64,000 bases of DNA, from the NCBI RefSeq assembly GCF_000455125.1, contig NZ_AUWR01000020.1, positions 1 to 64,000 on the forward strand, in the 5' to 3' direction. How positions within the stretch are numbered: position 1 is the stretch's first letter; every line of letters begins with the position of its first letter. Both the position numbers and the translations under genes were made by a program. Under the pieces are notes generated by a model. It was not told the origin of the DNA. It saw nothing but the letters and a program-made list of their open reading frames with translations, and did no database searches. This DNA is from Mycobacterium sp. UM_WGJ (GTDB lineage: Bacteria > Actinomycetota > Actinomycetes > Mycobacteriales > Mycobacteriaceae). Of this stretch, positions 27,828-36,731 are shown one piece after another.

Positions 27828-27895
27828 TTCGACACCCTTATCTGGTCGAGTGCGACTGAGTCGGCTGGGGGAGGCCACGTTTCGTCATCGCGGGG

Positions 27896-29164
27896 TCATT
27901 CGTCGAGTGCCGGAATGACGATGATGGTGGCCGCCGCGGGATCGGCTTCACCGGGCGGAATGGGGCCGAAGGCATCGGACCCGCCGCTGTTGCGCAGCGA
28001 CCGGGTCACCGCGCCGACGGACTGGGTCGCGGTGCCGCCCAGGCCGCGGCCCAACAGGCTGGACAGTGCCATCTCGCCGAACATGGCGTCCTGACCGGCG
28101 ACGGCCGCCATCGGGGCGGCCTCCAGGGTTGCCGGCAGTGACGAAGCCATGCTGACCAACTTGGTCGCGGGTGCCGCAACTGTCCATGATGCCGGCACCG
28201 AGAGCTTGCCGACCGACGCCGCGTTGCCCAGTACACCTGTGGCACTGCTCAGGCTTGCCGCCGGTAGTGCTGTTTGTGCGAGCGGTGCCAGCGGCAGCAG
28301 CGCTCCGGTGATGGCTTTCGGGCCGGCGAAGAAGGACTGCGCAGCCATCGAGTTCATGATCCAGGAGTACAGCTGCCCGAACGCCAGCCAATAGCCACCG
28401 GGGATCGTCGACCAGCCGAGCGGGGTTGTGGGCCCGGTCAGTGTAGAAAAGATCAAGTTCCAGTTGGCTAAGAGATCCGATGGTGTTGTCGCCGCCGCGG
28501 TCCCCATGGGGTTGGAGACCAGCGACTGCAGTGCCTGGGGCATCGCATTCAGCAGCTGGGAGACCTGCTGCGAGATGTTGGAGGCCGCCGAGTTTCCGGT
28601 TGCCTCTGCCGTCGCTGCCAACTGGTTGGCCGCGCCGGCCGGATTGGTGGTCTCCGGGGGCTGGCTGAACGGGCTGAGCTGCGTTGCCGCCGCGGCCGAG
28701 CCGGCGTAGCCGTACATCGCCCCCGCGTCCTGCGCCCACATCTCCGCGTAGTGAATCTCGGTGGCTGCGATCGCCGGCGTGTTCTGCCCGAGGAGATTCG
28801 TCGCGATCAGGGTTACCAGCTGCATCCTGTTCGCTGCCACCACCGGCGGTGGCACGGTGGCCGCGAAGGCCGCCTCGTAGGCTGCTGCCGCGGCGCGGGC
28901 CTGGTTGGCTGAGAGTTCGGCTTGGGCGGCGGTCGTGCTCATCCAGGTCACGTACGGCTCGGCTGCGGCGGCCATCGAAGTGGACGACGGGCCGGACCAT
29001 TCGCCCGTAAGGCTCGATACCACGGACTCGTAGGACGAAGCCGCCGAACCCAATTCCGCGGCGAGCGCATCCCAAGCTGAAGCGGCCGCCAGCAGGGGGC
29101 CGGAGCCCGCACCCGCGTACATCCGTCCGGAATTGATCTCCGGCGGCAATGCAGCAAAATCCAT
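27896..29164 (-). CDS. PPE family protein (PPE-SVP type)
   Basis: This is a 422-residue PPE protein beginning [18 protein letters not shown], with AAGGAG upstream of the ATG. The PPE domain contains [12 protein letters not shown] and [18 protein letters not shown]; the SVP motif appears as [12 protein letters not shown]. The C-terminus is short and acidic. It is the first gene of the apparent PPE-PPE-SbtA-DUF732 run. It is related to the neighbouring PPE, so the two may come from a local duplication. Confidence 0.93.
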   Translation of the reverse strand: MDFAALPPEINSGRMYAGAGSGPLLAAASAWDALAAELGSAASSYESVVSSLTGEWSGPSSTSMAAAAEPYVTWMSTTAAQAELSANQARAAAAAYEAAFAATVPPPVVAANRMQLVTLIATNLLGQNTPAIAATEIHYAEMWAQDAGAMYGYAGSAAAATQLSPFSQPPETTNPAGAANQLAATAEATGNSAASNISQQVSQLLNAMPQALQSLVSNPMGTAAATTPSDLLANWNLIFSTLTGPTTPLGWSTIPGGYWLAFGQLYSWIMNSMAAQSFFAGPKAITGALLPLAPLAQTALPAASLSSATGVLGNAASVGKLSVPASWTVAAPATKLVSMASSLPATLEAAPMAAVAGQDAMFGEMALSSLLGRGLGGTATQSVGAVTRSLRNSGGSDAFGPIPPGEADPAAATIIVIPALDE

Positions 29165-29637
29165 ATCGGGTGACTCCTTACGTCACGCGTCTTGACTGTC
29201 GACGCTCGAAACTCGCGTAGAAACCCGAACGCTAGACGGCCGTTGTCTATTCGAGGTTCCTGCGATGTAAACAGCGTGCGACTTTTTCAGTTGATAGTGG
29301 TAGCAGTACATCTTCGAAAACTGTTGTGAGGCAGCTGTCATCAGGCTATCCGCGGCGATTCCCCGCTTACATCAAGCTTTTTGACGGCTCTAATGCCCTA
29401 ATTTCCAAACGAGAGAAATCGCAGCCGATTCGAGTTATCCGGCTGCGTCATCAGCCGGTTTGTCGAATCCGGTCTACGCCTCTACGTTCGGCGAAATTGT
29501 TCTTCACAAGCGTCATCTCAGTCGGACTGATCGTACGCAGTGTTTACTGGAAACTAGCTGTCAGCGAACTGGCTCTTCCCTGTCGCTGTACTGCAGGCGT
29601 CCTGCCAGGCTTGAAGATCCTCGTACCGAGCCGAAGG
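29165..29637. other. Gene-free intergenic stretch of about 470 bp
   Basis: No gene is supported. The sequence is visibly lower in GC than the surroundings. It must hold the promoter of the PPE operon at its left end and the 3' region of the HadAB gene at its right end. I found no convincing terminator, RNA or repeat. Confidence 0.5.
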
Positions 29638-30666
29638 TCAGCGGAAGCGGACGTTCATGGTCGCCAGGCCGAAGATCTTCCGGCTCTCGGACTTCGCGGC
29701 GACCAAAATGACACCGCTGCGGGTCTCCGGGTCCAGCGACTTGATCCGGCCGCTGAATTCGATGTCGGCGCCTTCCTTGGCGGACACGATCGCGGGCGCG
29801 GACAGTCGTACGGCGTAGCGGGTGACCGCGCCCGGGTCGCCGGTCCAGGAGGAGGCGAAGCCCGCGCCCAGGCCCATGGTGAGCATGCCGTGGGCAATCA
29901 CATCGGGGAGACCGGCCAGCTTGGCGATCTCCTCGTCCCAGTGGATGGGGTTGGCGTCGCCGGCGACACCGGCATAGTTCACCAGGTCGCCCCGGGACAG
30001 CCGGGTGTGATGCACCGGCAGTGCGTCGCCGACCTTCACGTCGTCGAAGGAGGGTGTGGCAGGGGTGCGGGTCAGGCCGCCCTCGGAGATCCGGACTTCG
30101 CCGGCGGGCCGCACCGTCTTTTCGTAGCGGGCGGCCGATTCGCCGACGTCAAGGATGTTGACGTCGTGCATCATGGCCCGCTGCACCGCGGTCTTGACCT
30201 CCGGGCCGATGTCCTCGGCGGTGACACCGACGACGGTGGTGTGCAGGGTGTGCACCACTTCCCCAGCCGTGTCGGTGAAGGTGTTGGTGACGGTGATCAG
30301 GTCGCGGCCAGCGATTCGCCGCACCGAGGTCAGCTCGACGTCGATGGTCAGGTCGTCGCCGTCGACGATCGGGCGGTGCTGCTCGAAGACCTCTTCGGTC
30401 TGCATGTAGGTGTCGTAGCCGACGACAACGGATTCGAACATGCGCCGGTTGCACGCCATGCCCGGGGTCGAGGTGAACGTCAACGGCGCCACCAGACCCG
30501 AGTAGCCCATTTCCGCGGCAGCGGCGACGTCCCAGTGTGCGGGGTGATAGTCCTGCACGGCGCGCGCGTACTCGCGGACCTTCTCCCGGCCGACCACGTA
30601 GGTGCCGTCCATCTGGTAGTAGTGGCCGACCCGCGATTCCAGCGCCGACGTCTCTGCTGTGGTCAT
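29638..30666 (-). CDS. Fused (3R)-hydroxyacyl-ACP dehydratase, HadA/HadB type
   Basis: From the ATG at 30666 the product has 342 residues (a TTG 12 bases upstream is possible). The N-terminal half is a HadA-like hotdog (GREKVREYARAVQDYHPAHWD), the C-terminal half a HadB/MaoC-like hotdog with the hydratase motif GDANPIHWD (Asp237 and His242) and AHGMLTMG. In most mycobacteria HadA and HadB are separate and form heterodimers in the FAS-II mycolic-acid cycle, dehydrating 3-hydroxyacyl-AcpM; here both are on one chain. It follows cydC by 53 bp on the same strand and might be cotranscribed with the cyd operon, although the two functions are unrelated. Confidence 0.87.
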   Translation of the reverse strand: MTTAETSALESRVGHYYQMDGTYVVGREKVREYARAVQDYHPAHWDVAAAAEMGYSGLVAPLTFTSTPGMACNRRMFESVVVGYDTYMQTEEVFEQHRPIVDGDDLTIDVELTSVRRIAGRDLITVTNTFTDTAGEVVHTLHTTVVGVTAEDIGPEVKTAVQRAMMHDVNILDVGESAARYEKTVRPAGEVRISEGGLTRTPATPSFDDVKVGDALPVHHTRLSRGDLVNYAGVAGDANPIHWDEEIAKLAGLPDVIAHGMLTMGLGAGFASSWTGDPGAVTRYAVRLSAPAIVSAKEGADIEFSGRIKSLDPETRSGVILVAAKSESRKIFGLATMNVRFR

Positions 30667-30719
30667 GAGTTGACTCAACCGTTCTATCGGCTGGTTTGCG
30701 GAAAGCCGACTAAAGCACC

Positions 30720-32426
30720 CTAGCGGGGACCGCGAGCGCGGCGTAGCCGGGCGCTGCGGGTCGCCGCCGTTGGGTCAGCGGGGACCGCGAGCGCGGCGTA
30801 GCCGGGCGCTGCGCCGTTGTCGGGCAGGTGATGGGTGGCCACCACCACCGTCCGGTCGGCTTCGAACAGCCCGGGCGCGGCCAAGACGGCCCGCAGCAGG
30901 TTGTTCGCGTCGGTGGCGTCGAGGTGCTCGGTGGGTTCGTCGAGCAGCACGATCCGGGCCGGCGAGAGCAGGGCCCGGGCCAGTAGCAGGCGCCGCCGCT
31001 GCCCCGCCGACAGGGCGTCGGCGCCGCCGGCCAGCACGGTGGCCAAACCGTCCGGCAGACCCGCCAGCCACTGCCCGAGCCCCACCCGGCTCAATGTGCT
31101 GACCAGCTCGTCGTCGCGGCAATCGCCCCGCGCCACCAGCAGATTGTCCCGGACTGTGGTCGCGAAGACGTGTGCGTCTTCGGCGAAAAAACTGATCGCG
31201 GATCGCAGGTCCGCTTCGGAAAGCTCCTGCAGTACGGTCCCGCCGACGGAAACGTGACCGGTCAGCGGTGCCAGCAGTCCGGCCAGGGTCATCAGCAGCG
31301 TGGTCTTGCCGGCTCCGCTGGGACCGGTGATGGCCAGCCGGTCTCCGGGCGCCAGCTCAAGCCGCACGGGCACGGACTGATCCCGTCGATATCCGGACCG
31401 CAGATCGGCGTGCAGCGAGGGCGGGGTGGCCGAATCCGCCCGCAGGGCTGCCGGCGTGTCCGCCGTCACGGGGTCGGCCGGTGCCAGGTCGAGCAGCCGC
31501 GTCGCCGCGATCCGTGCACGGGTCAGGGCGACGGCGGCGCCCGGCAGGGCGGTGGTCGCCTCGAACGCGGACAGCGGCAACAACATCAGAATTGCCACGG
31601 TGGTAGGTGCCACGGCATCGGCCAGTCCGATCCCGGCTACCACGGCGCCCAACACGCTGACCCCGATCGCGGCGGTGGGCAGGGCAGCGGCGATCGCGGC
31701 CGGTTCGGCGGCCCCGTCCAGAGCCGCGCCCCACGCCTGCTGCCGGCGTTGGGATTCGCCGATGACGGCGGGCAGCCGCCCGGCGATCCGGAGCTGGGGG
31801 GCGTGGTCGAGTGCGTCCATGGCTGCGACGTCACGCTGGGCGAGGTGGTCGCGGGCCGTGTGTTCCTGCGCCGCGGCGGCCCGCGCGGCCAGCCATGGTG
31901 CCACGACACCGGCGACCAGCAGGCAGACGGCCAGCACCATCGCTGCCACCGGCGAGATCACCGCGATCACCGCGGTGGCGACCACGCCCAGCACCGCGGC
32001 GACCCCGATCGGCAGCAGGGCACGTACCAGGACGTCTGCCAGCTCGTCGACATCGGCGCCTACCCGCGCCACCAATTCACCACTGTGCAACCGCACGGCG
32101 TTCTGCACCGGGCCACGGGCCAGTCGCCGGTAGAGCTGTCCACGGGCGGTGCCCGCGGCCCGCAGCGCCGCGTCATGGCTCACCAGCCGCTCGCAGTAGT
32201 GCAGTACGCCGCGCGAGATCGCGAACGCCCGCACCGCCACCACCGCGATCGACAGGTCCAGCACCGGCGGCATCTGCCAGGCCCGCGTGATCAGCCAGGC
32301 CGAGATCGCGGCCAACGCGAGCGCACTGCACAGCGACAACGTCGCGAGCTGGCCGGCCAACAGCAGCCGCGGCAGGCGCGGGCGCAGCAGCGCGACGGCC
32401 TCCCGCAGCGGATCAGGCCGGCGCAT
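30720..32426 (-). CDS. cydC: Thiol reductant ABC exporter subunit CydC
   Basis: The ATG at 32426 gives 568 residues beginning MRRPDPLREAVALLRP. Six membrane helices (to about 300) are followed by an ATPase domain with Walker A GPSGAGKTT (Lys374), signature LSAGQRRRL and Walker B VLLDEPTEHLD. CydC pairs with CydD to export cysteine and glutathione-type thiols, needed for cytochrome bd assembly. The start overlaps the cydD end by 14 bp. The extreme C-terminus is encoded by a 37-bp duplicated segment read in two frames, so the last 15 or so residues are probably not conserved. Confidence 0.93.
   Translation of the reverse strand: MRRPDPLREAVALLRPRLPRLLLAGQLATLSLCSALALAAISAWLITRAWQMPPVLDLSIAVVAVRAFAISRGVLHYCERLVSHDAALRAAGTARGQLYRRLARGPVQNAVRLHSGELVARVGADVDELADVLVRALLPIGVAAVLGVVATAVIAVISPVAAMVLAVCLLVAGVVAPWLAARAAAAQEHTARDHLAQRDVAAMDALDHAPQLRIAGRLPAVIGESQRRQQAWGAALDGAAEPAAIAAALPTAAIGVSVLGAVVAGIGLADAVAPTTVAILMLLPLSAFEATTALPGAAVALTRARIAATRLLDLAPADPVTADTPAALRADSATPPSLHADLRSGYRRDQSVPVRLELAPGDRLAITGPSGAGKTTLLMTLAGLLAPLTGHVSVGGTVLQELSEADLRSAISFFAEDAHVFATTVRDNLLVARGDCRDDELVSTLSRVGLGQWLAGLPDGLATVLAGGADALSAGQRRRLLLARALLSPARIVLLDEPTEHLDATDANNLLRAVLAAPGLFEADRTVVVATHHLPDNGAAPGYAALAVPADPTAATRSARLRRARGPR
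30722..30813. repeat. 37-bp direct repeat at the 3' end of cydC
   Basis: An identical 37-bp segment occurs at 30722-30758 and 30777-30813. The offset is 55 bp, which is not a multiple of three, so the two copies are read in different frames of cydC and the second copy creates the present stop. Without the duplication the frame would run a few codons further to another stop. A recent slipped-strand duplication is the simplest explanation. Confidence 0.85.
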
Positions 32427-34086
32427 GATCTGCGGTTCCCACGCTGTGCACGGTGACGACCCGGTCGCCGATCGCCAGCACCGGTGTTCGGTGGCCCACC
32501 ACCACGACCGTCGCTCCGGCGCGCGCGCGTCGCACCAACTCGGCCAGGACCCGTCGTTCGGCGGCGGCGTCCAGGTGGGCCGTCGGTTCGTCGAGCAACA
32601 GCACCGGCGCTGTCGAGCCCAGCGCTCGCGCCAGCCCCAGCCGCTGCCGCTGCCCCAACGACAAGCCGACACCACCGCGACCCAACCTGGTGTGCAGCCC
32701 GTCCGGCAGCCCAGCGATCACGTCGTCGAAACCTGCAGCGGCGCATGCGGTATCGGTGTCGATGAGATTGCCGAACAACGCGAGGTTGTCCGCCGCGGTG
32801 CCCGGGATCAGCGCCGGACGCTGTGGCAGCCAGGACAGTTGGGCCCACCACGCCGGCTGGTCGAGGGCGGCGATATCGACGCCGCCCACCGTGATGCGTC
32901 CGGAGCTGGGTGTGGTGAGGCCGGCGATCGCCGCCAGTGTGGTGCTCTTGCCGGCGCCGTTGGCTCCGGTCAGCACGGTGACCTGGCCGGGTTCGATCAC
33001 TGTGGTCAGGCCGGCCGGCGCAGCGCCGTCTCGGCCGGCGACGCTGAGCCGATCGAGGCGAATCGGGGCACCACGCGCGGCTACCGTGCGGGTTCCCGGC
33101 GCTTGGCGGGGAGGTTCACCGATCAGCGCAAAGGCCTTCTCGGCGGCGGCGCGCCCATCCTGGGCCGCGTGAAACTCCAGCCCGATCCGGCGCAGCGGCC
33201 AGTACACGTCGGGTACCAGCAGCAACACCGTCAGCCCGGCGGTCAACGTCATCTCGCCGAACACCAGGCGCAGGCCGATGCTGACGGCCACCACCGCCAC
33301 GCTCAGCGTGGCCAGCAATTCGAGCACCAGCGCCGACAGGAACGCGATCCGCAGGGTGGCCATCGTCGACCGGCGCTGCGCATCGGACAGTTCGGCGATA
33401 CGGCGCTCCGGCCCGGCCGCCCGCCCCAGTGCGCGCAGGGTCGGGATGCCGGCGATCAGGTCCAGCAGCCGCGCCCGCAAGGTCGTCATGGCCGCCAGGG
33501 CCGCCGCCGAGCGATCCGCGGTGGCCAGGCCGATAAGCACCATGAACACCGGGATCAGCGGCAGCGTGATCATCACGAGCACCGCCGCGCGCCGGTCGTA
33601 GCAGGCGATCACCAGCACGGTCACCGGGGTCAGGATCGCCGCCAGCAGGAGTGCGGGCAGGTAGGCGGTGAAGTAGGGACGCAGTCCGTCCAGTCCCCGG
33701 GTGACGACGGTTGCGGCGGCGTCCCGTTCGGTGGCCAGCCGGCGGGGGGAGCGCGCGGTGACCGCGGTCAGCACTTGTCCGCTCAGCTCGGCGATCACCG
33801 CGCTGGCTCCGCGCTGGCCCAGGCGGGCTTGCAGCCAGTGCGCCAGGGTGCGCGCCGTCCACAACAGCGCGAGTGCCGCCAGCAGCGGTGACCAGTGCGC
33901 GATGCTGCGTGTCGACGGTTCGGTGATCACTCCAGACACGATGTCGGCCAACACGATCGCGGACCCGATTGCGCAGGCCGAGATCACCACCCCGCAGCCC
34001 ACCATGGCCAGCAGAAAGCGGCGCACCGCCGTCGATGCCTGCCAAAGCCGCGGGTCCAGCGGCGCCCGAGCTCCCCGGGCGCTCAG
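32413..34086 (-). CDS. cydD: Thiol reductant ABC exporter subunit CydD
   Basis: CydD has six membrane helices and an ATPase domain with Walker A GANGAGKST (Lys380), signature LSLGQRQRL and Walker B LLLDEPTAHLD. I place the start at a CTG (34086) that overlaps the cydB stop as CTGA, because the family-typical PLDPRLW segment lies just after it; the first standard start, GTG at 34026, would remove that segment. Product length is then 557 residues. The gene lies between cydB and cydC in a fully overlapping operon. Function is as half of the heterodimeric CydDC exporter. Confidence 0.9.
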   Translation of the reverse strand: MSARGARAPLDPRLWQASTAVRRFLLAMVGCGVVISACAIGSAIVLADIVSGVITEPSTRSIAHWSPLLAALALLWTARTLAHWLQARLGQRGASAVIAELSGQVLTAVTARSPRRLATERDAAATVVTRGLDGLRPYFTAYLPALLLAAILTPVTVLVIACYDRRAAVLVMITLPLIPVFMVLIGLATADRSAAALAAMTTLRARLLDLIAGIPTLRALGRAAGPERRIAELSDAQRRSTMATLRIAFLSALVLELLATLSVAVVAVSIGLRLVFGEMTLTAGLTVLLLVPDVYWPLRRIGLEFHAAQDGRAAAEKAFALIGEPPRQAPGTRTVAARGAPIRLDRLSVAGRDGAAPAGLTTVIEPGQVTVLTGANGAGKSTTLAAIAGLTTPSSGRITVGGVDIAALDQPAWWAQLSWLPQRPALIPGTAADNLALFGNLIDTDTACAAAGFDDVIAGLPDGLHTRLGRGGVGLSLGQRQRLGLARALGSTAPVLLLDEPTAHLDAAAERRVLAELVRRARAGATVVVVGHRTPVLAIGDRVVTVHSVGTADHAPA

Positions 34087-35126
34087 GACGGCTGCCTCGC
34101 CAGCCCGATGGACGGCGGAATCTGATCCGCTGAGATCCGTTGCCGGAACACCCAGTACGTCCAGCCCTGGTACACCATCGCCAGCGGGGCGAAGATCACC
34201 GCGGCCCAGGTCATGATCTTCAAGGTGTACGGGGTGGACGAGGCGTTGTAGATCGTCAGGCTCCACTGCGGATCCAACGTGGAGGGCAGCAGGGCCGGGT
34301 ACAGGGCGCCGAACAGCAAGACGACCACCGCCGCGACGACGACGGCGCTGCAGGCGAAAGCCCAGCCGTCGGACACCCGGCGCCGCACCAGCGCCACCGC
34401 CGCCACCTGCGCCACCACCGCGACGCCCAGCACCAGCCACGTCCACCCGGTGCCGTAGGCGAGTTGGGTCCACACCCCGAAGCCGCCGACCAGCGCGGTC
34501 ACCGGTAGCGCGAGCCGGGTCGCGAAGCGGTGCGCGTCATCACGGATCGCCCCGGAGGTCTTCAACGCGGTGAAGACCGCGCCGTAGAACAGGAACAGTC
34601 CGCCGGTGGCCAGACCCCCCAACACGGTGTAGGCGTTGATCACGTCGCGCAACGCCAGGCGGACATGGTGATCGGCGTCTACCGGCAGGCCTCGGACCAG
34701 GACCGCGAACGCCACGCCCCACAGAATCGCCGGCAGCCAGGAACCGGCGGCGATGCCGAAGTCCGCCCAGGCTCGCCACTTCGGGTCGTCGACCTTGCCG
34801 CGCCACTCGATGGCGACGGCCCGCACGATCATGCCGAACAGGATGGCCAGCAGCGGCAGGTACAGCGCCGAGAACACCGTGGCATACCAGCCCGGGAACG
34901 CGGCGAACATCGCGCCGCCGGCGGTGATCAACCAGACCTCGTTGCCGTCCCAGACCGGGCCGATGGTGTTCAGCGCGGCCCGACGGTGCGCTTCCGCTGA
35001 ACCACCGGTACTGACGCGGCCGAACGGTGCCATCAACATCCCCACCCCGAAGTCGAAGCCCTCCAAGACGAAGAATCCGAGAAACAGCACCGCGACCAGT
35101 ACGAACCACACCTGTTGTAGGTCCAT
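34083..35126 (-). CDS. cydB: Cytochrome d ubiquinol oxidase subunit II
   Basis: The 347-residue protein has a strong ribosome binding site (GAAGGAGG) before its ATG. It has about eight hydrophobic helices and starts with the family pattern LGFFVLEGFDFGVGML, followed by GPVWDGNEVWLI. It forms the cytochrome bd oxidase with CydA in the plasma membrane, reducing oxygen at high affinity with menaquinol as the electron donor in mycobacteria. It is 20 bp downstream of cydA. Confidence 0.96.
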   Translation of the reverse strand: MDLQQVWFVLVAVLFLGFFVLEGFDFGVGMLMAPFGRVSTGGSAEAHRRAALNTIGPVWDGNEVWLITAGGAMFAAFPGWYATVFSALYLPLLAILFGMIVRAVAIEWRGKVDDPKWRAWADFGIAAGSWLPAILWGVAFAVLVRGLPVDADHHVRLALRDVINAYTVLGGLATGGLFLFYGAVFTALKTSGAIRDDAHRFATRLALPVTALVGGFGVWTQLAYGTGWTWLVLGVAVVAQVAAVALVRRRVSDGWAFACSAVVVAAVVVLLFGALYPALLPSTLDPQWSLTIYNASSTPYTLKIMTWAAVIFAPLAMVYQGWTYWVFRQRISADQIPPSIGLARQPS

Positions 35127-35146
35127 CGCGATGACCTCCTTCTACG

Positions 35147-36616
35147 TCAGTAGGCGAACGACAGTGGCGCCACGTCGTTCTCGCCGGGCGGCGCCGGCGG
35201 AGCGGGTTCGGCGTCGTGCTCCAGTGGTCCCTCGGCCACGTAGCGTCTGATCAACCAGAACCAGATCACCGCGAGCACCGCATAAACCAGGGTGAACATC
35301 ACCAGCGAGGTGACCACCACACCCACGCTGTTTCCCGACACGCCCTCGGCGACGGTCAGCCGTACATTCGGGTCCCCGGTCGGGTTGGGGACGACAACCC
35401 AAGGCTGGCGGCCCATTTCGGTGAAGACCCAGCCGGCGCTGTTAGCCAGGAACGGGGTCGGGATGGTCAGCAGGGCCAGCCAGGAGAACCAGCGCTGGTT
35501 CGGGATCCGCCCGCGGCGGGTCAACCACAGCGCGGCAAGCGCGAACAGCACCGGTAACAGCAGCAGGCCGATCATCGCGCGGAACGACCAGTACGTGACG
35601 AACAGGTTCGGCCGATAGTCGCCGGGGCCGAACTTCTGCTCGTAGTGCTGCTGGATGTCGCGGACCCCGTCGAGCCGAACGCCGGTGAATCGGCCCTCGG
35701 CCAGGAACGGCAGCACATAGGGCACCTCGATCACCCGGGTCAGGTGGTCGCAGTTGTTCTGCCGTCCGACGGTCAGCACTGAGAAGCTCGGGTCGGTGGC
35801 GGTGTCGCACAACGATTCCGCCGACGCCATCTTCATCGGTTGCTGGACGAACATCAGCTTGCCCTGAATGTCGCCGGTGAAGAACAGTCCAACCGCGGCG
35901 GCCAGTGCGACGAGGCACCCGAGGATCGTTGCCGGCCGGTACAGAGTGGCCGCGTCACTGCCGGCGGTCTGCGGGGCGCCGTCGGCACGGGACCGGACCA
36001 TCCACCAGGCGCTGACCGCGGCGACGAACGTCCCGGCGGTCAAGAACGCGCCGGCAACCGCGTGCGACAGGGCGGCCTGGGCGGTGTTGTTGGTGAACAG
36101 CGCCATGATGCTGTCCAGTTCGGCGCGTTTGGTCTCCGGATTGAAGTGAGCGCCGACCGGGTGCTGCATGAAGGAGTTGGCGGCGATGATGAAGAACGCC
36201 GACACGTTGGTGGCGATGGCGACGACCCAGATGCACGCCAGGTGCACCACCCTCGGCAATCGGCTCCACCCGAAGATCCACAGCCCGATGAAGGTGGACT
36301 CGAAGAAGAAGGCGGCCAGTCCCTCCATCGCCAGTGGTGCCCCGAACACGTCGCCGACGAACCGCGAGTACTCGCTCCAGTTCATGCCGAACTGGAATTC
36401 CTGCACGATCCCGGTAGCGACCCCCAGCGCGAAATTGATCAGGAACAGCTTGCCGAAGAACTTCGTCAGCCGATACCAGGCGACGTTGTCGGTGAGCACC
36501 CACACCGTCTGCATGACCGCGACCAACGGGGCTAAACCTATGGTCAGCGGCACAAAAATGAAGTGATAGACGGTGGTGATCCCGAACTGCCACCGCGATA
36601 CGTCGACAACATCCAT
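35147..36616 (-). CDS. cydA: Cytochrome d ubiquinol oxidase subunit I
   Basis: The ATG at 36616, with GGGAG upstream, gives 489 residues. The N-terminus has SRWQFGITTVYHF, with His18 matching the heme ligand near the N-terminus of CydA, and the conserved GRQPW motif is at 402-406. The quinol-binding loop is of the short type usual for actinobacteria. It is the catalytic heme subunit of cytochrome bd. An upstream dyad at 36644-36665 may control the whole cydABDC operon, which in mycobacteria is induced when the bcc-aa3 branch is limited or oxygen is low. Confidence 0.96.
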   Translation of the reverse strand: MDVVDVSRWQFGITTVYHFIFVPLTIGLAPLVAVMQTVWVLTDNVAWYRLTKFFGKLFLINFALGVATGIVQEFQFGMNWSEYSRFVGDVFGAPLAMEGLAAFFFESTFIGLWIFGWSRLPRVVHLACIWVVAIATNVSAFFIIAANSFMQHPVGAHFNPETKRAELDSIMALFTNNTAQAALSHAVAGAFLTAGTFVAAVSAWWMVRSRADGAPQTAGSDAATLYRPATILGCLVALAAAVGLFFTGDIQGKLMFVQQPMKMASAESLCDTATDPSFSVLTVGRQNNCDHLTRVIEVPYVLPFLAEGRFTGVRLDGVRDIQQHYEQKFGPGDYRPNLFVTYWSFRAMIGLLLLPVLFALAALWLTRRGRIPNQRWFSWLALLTIPTPFLANSAGWVFTEMGRQPWVVVPNPTGDPNVRLTVAEGVSGNSVGVVVTSLVMFTLVYAVLAVIWFWLIRRYVAEGPLEHDAEPAPPAPPGENDVAPLSFAY

Positions 36617-36643
36617 GGGCGATCTCCCGGAGCTGCAGGGCAA

Positions 36644-36665
36644 CTACTACGACAGAGCGTAGTAG
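36644..36665. promoter_or_regulatory. Perfect 7-bp inverted repeat upstream of cydA
   Basis: CTACTAC and GTAGTAG are separated by 8 bases, 28 to 49 bp upstream of the cydA start. A second, overlapping dyad (CAGAGC/GCTCTG, 36653-36670) shares the same bases. The site does not match the CRP consensus TGTGA-N6-TCACA. It may be a repressor site or RNA structure in the leader. Confidence 0.45.
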
Positions 36666-36731
36666 CTCTGGCGGGTGGCAACAGACCGTTGTTATGCGGA
36701 TAACGATGCCACCGCGACGTGACTTGAGTTG

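Noticed and set aside
29326-30723. Long plus-strand open frame of about 465 codons
   Set aside because: It is antisense to the fused HadAB gene, is rich in His, Gly and Arg as expected for a shadow frame in high-GC DNA, and shows no recognisable domain.
32287-33891. Long plus-strand open frame of about 530 codons across cydC/cydD
   Set aside because: It is antisense to two well-supported ABC transporter genes and its translation is low-complexity Arg/Gln/His sequence.
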